Shown in pieces: positions 28,060 to 39,200 of a DNA stretch of 64,000 bases. The notes below the pieces were generated by a model. It made no database searches. It was not told the origin of the DNA and saw only the letters and a list, made by a program, of their open reading frames with translations. Source of the stretch: Lytechinus variegatus (Eukaryota; Echinodermata; Echinoidea; Temnopleuroida; Toxopneustidae); assembly GCF_018143015.1 (NCBI RefSeq), contig NC_054741.1:66066697-66130696 (forward strand), written 5' to 3'. Position 1 is the stretch's first letter; each line of letters opens with the position of its first letter. Made by a program: the position numbers and the translations under genes.

Positions 28060-28158
28060 TAGGTTAAATACCTTGCTCACGGGCATATGTGCCGCGGTTG
28101 GGGATCGAACCCCGGACTTTCCATGTATAACCAGGCGCCTTAGACCACGACACCTCCA
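28060..28158 (-). mobile_element. tRNA-like SINE head
   Basis: On the minus strand GGAGGTGTCGTGGTCTAAGG gives an A-box-like start and GGGGTTCGATCCCC an exact B box about 45 bp on, followed by a short body. It lacks a tRNA gene's full fold and sits in intergenic DNA just upstream of FUS, so a SINE fragment is more likely than a functional tRNA. Confidence 0.7.
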
Positions 28159-28200
28159 CTGTTACAGTAGTATGACATAAGTCAGACATAAGTGGTCTAC

Positions 28201-28316
28201 CGCCATTTCCTGTTCAACTCTTGGCGCCTATTATGACGTCGTATCACGTGTCAATTAATTATGCAAATTAGCGTCATTCCGACATTTACCTCGCCTGTAA
28301 ACCCGTACAGATCATC
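28201..28316 (+). promoter_or_regulatory. FUS: Probable FUS promoter / 5' UTR
   Basis: Within about 115 bp of the start codon stand CGCCATTTCC (YY1-like), TGACGTC at 28,234-28,240 (CRE half or full site), TCACGTG at 28,244-28,250 (E-box) and ATGCAAAT at 28,261-28,268 (an exact POU octamer). The octamer overlaps the region where an in-frame TAG (28,269-28,271) precedes the ATG. The transcription start is not determined, so some of these may be in the 5' UTR. Confidence 0.5.
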
Positions 28317-28332
28317 ATGTCGGCAGATTCTC
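28317..28332 (+). CDS. FUS: FUS exon 1 (start)
   Basis: Sixteen coding bases, ATGTCGGCAGATTCTC, end at GTAAGA. Joined to exon 2 they give MSADSQYAGYGATQQS, the kind of short tyrosine-containing start seen in FET proteins. In FET genes the first coding exon is usually this short. Confidence 0.88.
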
Positions 28333-30191
28333 GTAAGAAATTTCACTTACTTTATCCACACACCTTTTTCATTGCATGATAAATGAATTTTCTCGTTCAT
28401 GCCGAATTTTATAAACCATCTTTTGTCACCCTGTGTATTTTTATTTGTCGTAATTTGGAAGGCGAAGTTCAATATTTTTCACCCGGGCCGGGCCGTGACT
28501 GATCCGTGATCGTGGCCGCGTGTTTCTTGGTTTGCGTTTGTGCATGTTAATTGACTTTATGTGCGCTTGCTTTCTACATGTAGGTAAGCGTGCATATAAT
28601 AATGCCATGAGCCTGTGTTATGTGGTGAGTGCGGTGCTACACGCTGATGTGTGATGTGATGTTTGTGCATACCCTGAAATTCATTCCCAGAGCTACCAAG
28701 TCTCACGCATTATGCGTGAGACTCAAGCATTTTGGACTCTTGTTCATCCCCTCAAATCTCTGTCTCACGCAACTATCACAGCCTATCCCCATCTACATTG
28801 TTAGCGATGCCAAACCAGCCGCGCGTTCGCATCGGTATGCTCTGCCCCTGTGTAAAACATGGTCTCAGAAAACTCTTTTCCAGTCTTTAAATATTAATTC
28901 AGTAACACTCTGACCCACAAAAATCCGAAGATTATTAAATTAAAATAGGAAATTTTCACTTTACATTCTGATTTGAGGTTAGAATCGCCAGATATTTTGC
29001 ACTTGAAATGTGTCTTGAAACCTGCCTGATCGTACGATGCGCGCGGCCATTTTGAATCTCAGAAGCCAAAAGTGGAAAGTACTGCTCATGTCATAATCAT
29101 GTGACACACAAGATTTTGACTTCCACCAGTGTTTGTGGCAATTTGAATCGTTAGTTTAGTACTTTTGCTCTGAAATTATGTCTAAAAAATCCGATTTTTT
29201 TTGCATTTTGATATCATGATTTGTTGAGATTTTGTTGATATGGTGATTTGATGATGACATGAATGATTTGACCCCTTTATCGTACCCCTACACATAAAAA
29301 AACCAAAAAACTCCCAGCATCATGAGATTCTTTGAATTCTAAGCTTTGTAATGATACCAAACTTGTTACCAATTAGCAAACCGCGAATTACCGCCAGCGG
29401 GAAAGATAAGGGCTTGCACTGTCCCCAATCTGGAAAATTCAGGGTCAATACAGAGACTGTATAGTCTGTTGAGTAGGGTTGTTTGGTTTTTGGTGATTAT
29501 GTAACAGATGGTGATGTACCTTTCTTGCCCTTTTAAACCCTGATTATGGTCCAAGGCCCCATTTTTTTTTTTTGCCTGATTTATTATGTCTAGATCTATG
29601 TTTACCCCTTCCATAATTTGCCCCAGGCCCCTGCGTGGCCTATATGTTTGCAACCCGCCCCTCACCCATAATTGCCATTATTACTCGTCCCAACCCTATT
29701 TCTTTTTTTTTTGGGGGGGGGCCTGTAACACGGACCCCAAACTTTATTGGCCCTTGCCCCCTGACCCCATTTTTTTGGGGGGAGGGCTACCCATTATCGG
29801 TACTTGTCCAACGTCACCGGCCCGGCGGCCCCTACCTATCCCGACCCATTTTTTTAGCTACCTTTAAGCCGTCAAATGTTACTGGCCCCCGCCCCTCCCC
29901 CCATCCCGGCCCCTGCCCCCCCCCCCCCACCAGCCCAATTTTTTTTTTAGCTTTCTTTAACTTGTCCAACCTTACCGGCCCCTGGCACCCCATCCCGGCC
30001 CCTTGCCCCGACCCAATTTTTTATTTTTTTATTTTTAGCTTTCTTTAATATGTCCGACCTTACCGGCCCCTGGCCCCCCTCCCTCATCACGGCCCGTGGC
30101 CCTGACCAATTTTTTTTTGTTTTTTTTTAGTTTTCTTGAACTTGTCCAACCTTACTGGTCCCTCGCCCCATCCCGGCCCAGGGCCCCTGAC

Positions 30192-30242
<51 letters not shown>

Positions 30243-33200
30243 CTTTCTTTAACTTGTCCAATCTTACTGGCCCCTGGTCCCCCTCCCCCATCACGGCCCG
30301 TGGCCCCTGACCCAATTTTTTTTTTTTATTTATTTTTCTTTAACTTGTCCAACCTTACTGGTCCCTGGCCCCCCTCCCCCATCCCGGCCAGTGGCCCGAC
30401 CTAATTTTTTTTTTTTAGCTTTCTTTAACTTGTCCAACCTTACTGGTCCCTGACCCCCATACCGGTCCATGGCCCCTGACCCAATTTTTTTTTTGGAGAG
30501 CTTTCTTTAACTTGTCCAACCTTACCGGCCCCTGGCCCCCTCCCCCCATTCCGGCCCGTGGCCCCCGACCCAATTTTTTTTTTTTTTAGCCTTCTCTACT
30601 TGTCCAACCTTACCAAATCACTTTGGAAGGCCAGAAAGGCGATCTTGTAATATTCTCGATGTTGAATATACTTGTTTTGGGGAAAAATAGTATAACAGAA
30701 TACATCTTTTCACAAGTGAACATTCGATCATCTTTGAAATGCAGATGATACGTGTGTGGAATACTTTACCACTGACCAATTCATTGATCAGGGATCAGGC
30801 AAGTTTCATGCATAATGATAATAATCAGTATAATGGTATTTCATTTCAAGAATGTTAGAAGCATAAACTGAATTGTACAGAGCTTTTACATGTAAACAAA
30901 AGAAAATGTAAACTGCATTTTAGTACTTAATAAAAAATAATATCAAGTTGTATTATACAAATATACAGTATACAAAGCATGAAGAAGCATAAATTTGGTA
31001 ATGAATGCAGCTGGACAAGTACTTCTGCACTTGAATTGTTCATTACATAATCGTCTCATTTGCATATTTACCACTTTTTGTACATGTAGAAGATAATATT
31101 CTATGAATTTGTTCTTTTGCAATTGAACATCATATCACTGATGATGATACTATTATCCAATTTATTTGTAATGAAATGCCATACACAAGAACAAACATCA
31201 TTGTAACATATATTGTACTATATTGCATCATAATCTCATTTGCATATGCATATTTAAATACATGTATTCTGTTTGAATTTTAATATATTATAATAGTTTA
31301 ATCAAGGAATAGGCCACTTGACATATTGTTGGTGGTTAATTTCCTCATACATGTAGTTTGAAAAGAAATATTTTTAACATACATGTTTACAATATGCGTA
31401 TCATTGGCTTTGCATCATAACCTCATTTACATAAAGATATATGGTATTTTAAATTTGCATATTTAATTATATGAAACACTCTTTTTTTAATATTATATAT
31501 TGGTTTAATCAAAGAATGGGCCAATTGACATATTTTGTTGGTTAATTATCTCAAAATCACTAGCATGGGTGAAACTACAAAGGCAAATACACATTCCGCA
31601 TGAGCGGCAGACATTTTTAATGATATGCGTGCATATTTAATTAGATATTTGCCTAATTTGCATATATTAAGAAAAAACCGTAGTCTTATTGTGAAGAGCA
31701 GGTCACAAGCTTCAAAATGAATGGTCACAACATATGTATACAGTAGATATTTAAAAATGATGTGGCATCGCTAACATTGTACACAATGTCTGTGATCTCA
31801 CTCAGATTCACAGAAAATCTCACGCATAGCTGGTCTTTGAACTTGGCATCTCTGCATTCCAACAAAGTAATTGTTTGATTTGATGGAAAAAAAATCCTGT
31901 GCTGTGCAGTTAGGTGGTGTGTACAATAAAGATTAAATTGGAAGTGACTGAGAGAGGGATATTTATCTGAAAATTAAAAAAGAATGGACTTAAAAAAAGA
32001 AAAAAATTGAATAAAAATAAAAAGTACCATATTGATAATTGAGAGTTCCAGCAATTTGTAAAATGTGCTAACTTTAAAGTAGATCAGGCATTCGGTCAAA
32101 TTAGGGGTCAAGTTTTAATTTAATTTTGATGATTTGTTGGAGATTTGTTACAATAAGTTTTCTTGGTATTTGCAATACTTAGTATTTTTTATGGACGCCA
32201 CTTGTTCACTGCAACCATCCTGCCTGGCTGTGGGGAATCTACAGGTAGGATGCCAATGTTGTAGCACACACTTTACAAAATTTTGTGACCAAAATTTCTA
32301 AACAGTTGCAATTTATTTTTCATTAGAAACTTGGGAATAATTTTTGTATTCACTAGAGCGCTCAAAAACTTCATTTTGGGTCATATTTTTATGTACGCCC
32401 TCTATTGGTGCAAAGTAATATTGTAAGAAAATTTTCATATTTTGGTCTCTATTTTTAAGAAAAAAATAATTTAAAGAATCAAATTTACTAAAGAGCCAAG
32501 TTGTATGATGAATAGATGTAATGGAAACTGTCAGTGTAAAAAAATCAAGCATTTGTCCCAAAGAAAAAGAGAAAATAAGCCAAACATTGCCACCCTTATT
32601 TTGCCACACATGGAGATATAACTGAGAACAAGGTTTAATATCATAACCTTGTTCATTGAATGGGTGATGGACACGTACATTGCTTAATTCAGAACCCAAC
32701 CAGCGTTGATGTTTAGAACAAGTCCACCCCAACAAAAAATTGTTTGAAATTTTAAGAGAAAAATCCAACAAGCATAGCACTAAAAATTTCAATTGCCAAT
32801 TTGTCTACTGTCCACTCACTATATGTTCTACCGTAAGCAACGGTGTATTAACCGCACCTTTTTCTCGGCGGGATAGAAGCAAAAGTCGGGGGTGCGGTTT
32901 ATACATGGTGACTGGTCTGAGCCAGCCCGCCGTAACCCTTCCCGTACATGTACGATGTCTGCCAGTTCACAACACATCGAGTGGCCGGGCGTAGCCACCC
33001 AGGCAATGTCGTTTAGAGGGGTATGAGCCGCGGGTAATGAGCTGAGAAGCGAATATTCAATATTAATTAGATGTTGTCCATAACAAACGCACCCACCTTC
33101 ATGACACTAATTTTTACTTTATTCTTGATTCAAAGTAGTGAAGTTCCCTGGCTAATTTAAAAGAGACGCCAAGGCCCAAGCATACTCGGTAATATTTTGT

Positions 33201-36200
33201 CACCGCTGAGCTGAGCGAGAGTTGAGTGAGCTTAGAGATTGCGTTGTAATGTGGTTATAGTGCGACTTAAGCTGGCGCTATTCAAAGTCCCGTTTCGCGC
33301 CAGCTTGTTTTTTTTTCCTTCCTGTTTGCTTTTCATAAGAAACCATGTAAACCACGCACGAGAGAGACGGCACGAAGCCGTAAAAAACAACTGGAAAAAA
33401 TGTCAATTTCTTTGTTTCTTGAATTTTCCTGTAATGCCGTATCCAAAATTCATGCTAAGACATCAAATTTCTGAAAGTGATTGTGAGATTGTGATGCATG
33501 AAATGTGAATGTTTCTTCCTCCTACGCTGGGAAAGACACAGGTCATAATTTGATAAGATGTACTGGCATGACTGGTACTGTATCGTAGTTTGCAATGTAA
33601 TGGCAGTGCTGTGTGTGTACGCTGTGACTGTGAGGTGAGTGAGTGTGTAAGTTGCCAATATTGTCGGGACCGTTCTCTCTTTCTAACATTTGTAGATGAA
33701 TTGATCAAGAACAGCATATTTCCGCATACCGGTAATCTCTTTGGATACTTTGGAATCTTAAAACCTTAGATTTTGTTTCTTCGTACCTCAATATGCATGT
33801 AAATGTGAGAAGATTTTTTTTTTTTTTTAGTCCAAAGTTGGGGGTGCGGTTAATACACCGTTACTTACGGTACTTTCATTTAGTCGAGAACCTAATGCCA
33901 ATCTATCCAACATTTCGTGTACCATTTGGTCCAATCTTCACTTGGTCTAATCACTATTTTGTCTCTTAACCAGTTGGTTTATATCCGTTTCATTTTCATT
34001 CATTTTGCACAATTTAACACTTAGTCCAAATAGACATATATGGACTAAATGGCTATTGGACCAACTTGTTTTTAGACAGAATGGCATTAGACCAAATGAA
34101 AGTATACCATGTGGTGAGTTTTTTACTTTGATTTTTGACACCAGTAGCGTGTCTTGTACATGTAGTTGTTTTCCCCATAGTCCTTTGCCAGGAAGTGTTA
34201 CTCGGGGCTGACGAGAGGTGGTGGTATTGATGGGTTTGGGAAGGCCTTTTTGCTCTTTGAATTTGAAGGTTTCGGAGCTTTTTGAAGTGATAATTCTGTG
34301 AGATTGTTCTAACGGGTGATTGTATTGGGAAAGAGTAGTCCGCTAATTGTGTAGTTGATAATGATATGAATCGTGAGGGCATCTCAATCGTGTTTACTTC
34401 TCTGAGGCATATTTTTGTAGATCGAGGTGGACTTCTCCATGTATTATCTTAAAGATGGTACATGTACATGGTGAAAAATATACTCAAAATTAGCATTTTT
34501 ATTGCTCCTTGAAATAAAAATTTATACATTATATTGTGACGCTAAAGTATTTTTTTGTTTTCTTTGCAGAATACGCTGGTTATGGCGCCACCCAACAGTC
34601 GTAAGTATCTGAGAGGAAATGATAAAGACATTTTTCTGATTTGTAGCATTTTTGGAGGGGGGGGGGGCTGGTATGGCATTATGCCAATTATGGAAATATG
34701 TGCAGTACAAGTACTTATTTTAACTCTAAAAAAAACTTCATAGTATGAATATTGACTATTAATTTTTTTTAAGTATTGCTTAGGTACATACTTTTAAAAA
34801 ATGATTTGAATAATCCCGATGATGAGATGCCTCAACATATGCTGGAATTACCGTATGACTTCTGATTCCGCCATGGCTCCTGAGGGAAAAGTTATTCTTT
34901 TAAAATTCATTTTATGATCTTATCACTGCTGTGCAACTGGAAGTTAAGGTCTTTGAAATTCATTTTTCAGGTATGGGTATGGAGCCACTACTGGATATCA
35001 ACAGCAAGCAGCTCAACCTGCAGCCACCAGTGGTTACCAACAACCAGGACAGTATGCAGCGGTAAGCAACCTTGAACAAAGCTTGGCCATTGATCTTGCA
35101 GTTAATTTTCATGTATTGAATTGTATAATTTATGGAAGCAATAAGAAAGTTGGCCCTTAAATTGCTGCTTATTTTTTGTGTGAATTAGACCCTGTATGGT
35201 TTTCACAATTTATTGAAACTTGTCCATGATAAACGACTGCTTAGCTAGGGCTCTGAGAAACGGTGGGTTCTTTGGTACAATGGTATTCATGCATTATCAG
35301 GGAAAAGTAGCAAGTTTAAAGCACTCATTGCTGAAACAAATGTGACTGAAGTTATTAAGTCCATTGTCTGTGGTTTAGGCATATGGTTAGATACCTGACC
35401 TACAAAGATTACTATTCTACAGAGACTGGAAACTGATGTTTAAACAAATTATTCTTTTGGGTGGAGGAGACTAGACTCCAAAGTCACTGAGAAGTACAAG
35501 TCTCTACATTCAGACCCTGCATTGTGCAGTATGCTAAACCATGTTTATCATTGGTTTCGTATGTAAACTATGAAGGACCAGAATGCTCGCACTTGAAATG
35601 CCACTACTATGTTGGTACTTTCTTGACTGGGTCAGACCATCCTGGTACCATCCATTACAAGTGGTAGTTAACCGAGAGATTTATCAGTTGTGAATTTTAG
35701 ATATTTTCCATGCCCTTTTTCAAATCAAACTGGCTCGTCTCATTTTAAGAGGGGTCAAGTTTTGTCTTCCATTCTCCTTCCCTTTTCCTCCAAAATTAAT
35801 GGTGCCATGCTATAGTACAGCTGGTTTGAGCTTATCAATTATTAACACCACCCCCTCTATTCTATTTGCAGCAAGGATATGGTCAAGCAGCAGCCCCTGC
35901 ACCAGCAGCTGTAGCAGCAGCACCCCAGGCCTCCACTGGGTATGATTATTCTCAGCAACCACAAGCCCAAGGTCAACAAGCATACTCCTCCACCTCATAC
36001 GCTACTCAGCCAGCGGCACAGCAGCAACAACAGTCATATTCTACTGGTACGTAATAAAGGAAAAAAAATGGAGATTCCTTTAAGCATTGTCTTTAAGTGA
36101 ACAATGTTATTTTAATGTGAAATGTGAGACAATCCTGATGCTTAACCGATGAAAAGTGCCCCAATACTTTGGTATTTTGACAGTCGATATTTTGATATTG

Positions 36201-39200
36201 TGTCAGTTGTGCTATATTATCCACATAGATTTAGGATCAACTCAGCTTATTTGATATTTTGCAGATCAGGCTAAAAGCCTGCTCCAGATTAGTTAATCAA
36301 TGACTGATCTGGCGTTCCCGCTGCAGAAATTAAATTCATGTACCGCTATCTTGTCATCTAGATACTTGTGGATGACATGACGAAGTACATGTACAAAATC
36401 TTTACACCAATTCAGTTTGATGCTTTTATGCATCTTTTGATGAAGTTTTGTTGTTCGATGGCAAGTACTTGGAAATTTCTAGCTTTTAATTAAATTTGAC
36501 TACATGATTATGCAATTTAAAGGCATTGTGCATACAGCACTTGCTCCCCATTGCTGACCATCGGAATGGAGAGTGGATTCAGGATGTCTTTCCTGTCAAC
36601 CTGTTCTCGTATGATGTTCCTATCTCAAGCCCTTTTCCTCATTACACCATAGGCATTAAGAACAATACATAATTTTTCTGCAGTCAGAAGAGGCGTATTA
36701 AGATACATGATTTGTGGATGTGGACACCATTCTTGTTCACTCGTCCTAAACTTACCTATCTTTTCTGTCTTAGGCTTCAGTCAACAGAGCACTGCCAGCA
36801 CAGGATATGCCCAGCCCCAAGCAGCCCAGCCAGCCTACAGCCAGCCAGCCAGTGGCCAGTCAAGCTACAGCCAACCCCCAGCCCAGCCGCAGACCCAGGG
36901 CTACCAACAGCAGAGCCAGCCAGGAGGTGGTGGTTACAACCAAGGTCAGTCTGGTGGTGGTAGTGGTGGTGGTGGATATCAAAGTGGTGGTAGTGGTGGT
37001 GGACAGTATGGTCAAGATCAGTCACAAGGTGAGGATAATGGCAAAGCCCTTCCAGAGATGCCAACTCTTCCCCTTTTGAAATATTATGTTTTACCCAAAC
37101 TTTATATTACAGGTTTCATCATAAATGACCACTTCCTCCTAGAAAATTATAAAATGGAAATGTTAAGGTATAATATCCTTGATTTGCATTAAAGATTTAC
37201 AATATTTTGTTATGGAAATTTCATTTGTATAGCATGTTTGTGACATCGCTCTGTACAGAAGTGTGTTAAAAGTAATTACCCATGTCATTTTAAATCCTCA
37301 ATCCTATTTCAGGAAGATGGATTTTTGGCATCTCTACTCTAAGGCCTCCATCATTCTCTCATTCGTGATTGTCATTATCATACAGCAACATATTGAAAGA
37401 TGTGTCATACAGTCAAACTCGCTTATCGTTCAAAATTTTATCGGCTGAAATTGCTTGAGTGTTGCATATTATGAAAAGCTGCATGGCGAAATAAAAAAAA
37501 AGACCCCCCCCCCAAAAAAAAAAAGGGGGAAAAAGGAAGAAGAGTGGAGCAGGGTACCAAACATTGGCTAAATAGGGATTTTAGGAATAATACTTTTGAC
37601 ATAAACTGACATGAAGGTGATTCTGTAAGCTTGACTGTATTTAACACAAATGAGTATGAGGATATTGATGACATGCAGGGGATTCTAATCAGAGTTCTTC
37701 TTTGGTAGAGTAATTGTAGATGAAGAGACCTGAGTATCTTCCTTTTCTACTAATCTTTGCCCATTTGTGATTTCTGCAGTGTTTATTCTCTTCACATTTT
37801 TCCTTGACCTTTTACCAGTCAAATTGTTACATTTTTGGAGTGTCATTCTGATATCATTAAAATGTTTGGACCAGAAGTTTTTAGTTCATATGTTTGTGAT
37901 TTCACTGGACCAAAACATTATTGTTATGCATTAAATTGAGCTATATTCAGAGATGCAAAAAAAAATTGTAGGATTTTGATATAAAAACTGTATGTATCTT
38001 ATAGGTAAAATACACCCCCTCCCCCCAAAAGAAAAAGAAAATTGTCTACTGGATAATACTTAATTTTTTTTCTCAAAATTTTGAATGGGCTGGCATCCTC
38101 GCAAAATGGAATATATCATAATTAGATAGAACAGCTGAATAACTAATACCTTTTTCTGAAAAATACAACCCTTCTCAATGAAAATTATATTTCTCTCTTG
38201 CTTTCAGATTTCTTTTCTTCTAAGCATAATAGACTGTCCTTCAATCTCTAACACACAATTTCCCTTTGACTAACACCATACCACTTTGTACTGTAGCATC
38301 CACTTCAGATGCTGAAAACTTATCCAGTGCATCCCGGTTCGTCACAAGAGTAGAAAAGGAGCTCTAATATGACTTCATACGCCTCGCCTTAGCCACATTC
38401 TTCAATGAATCTGTACCCAGCAAAATTTCTGTGTTGATATTTAACAAATTACATTCATTCTTCTTTAATGCTCTAATTCCTTGTGATGGTTGATAGAAGC
38501 TGTAAGTCCCATACATGCTAGATATGTAATTGTTTATTATATCGATGTTCACGTTCTCAGGTGGTTATCAACAACAGAGTTCGGGAGGCAACAGCTGCTA
38601 TAGCCAACCACAAGTCCAGCAGTCAGGTTTGTTACCACACGCCCTTCCGGTATAATCGAATCCATCACTGGATCATGTTTGACTCCTCAAACTATCTTAG
38701 CTCTAAAATGTTCATTTGTAGTAGCTGTAAGTTTGCATGCATGCAAAACGGGTAATATCCATGTTTATCCCTGTTCACACTTTCAGGTGGTTACCAACAG
38801 CAGCAGCAGCAGAACTCCGGAGGGTACAGCCAACCGCAAGGCCAGCAGTCAGGTTTGTTCACACATGCCCATCTTGCTACAATCCAGTGCTTCATTTGAT
38901 CACATTTTGCTTTTCAGTAACTATGCTTTATACTACCAGGCATGTTCACATTTGCAGATTCCATTGGAGAACGGAGTATGCATCATGTGGCGATGATCAT
39001 GTCAAAGGATACATTGAACATGCCATTGTTTATTGATGTTGTTATGGACGATTATACCTCGTTGAATATAACGTTTGTTTATGTGTTGCTATGTGTAAAC
39101 AGGTGTTGAGTATTTTGATTATTTTGTGAAAGAGACAAATGAAAATAATGCAATCACTTAATCCAAAATCTTTGTTCCAAGAATTGTATGCAAATTGTAT

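Noticed and set aside
28060-28158. Functional tRNA gene
   Set aside because: A and B boxes are present but the full cloverleaf was not found and SINE-like sequence follows; other SINEs occur nearby.
32313-32792. 159-residue minus-strand frame
   Set aside because: It lies within the half-palindrome repeat and a family A fragment; no domain, and the copies at 18.6-19.6 kb do not preserve the frame.
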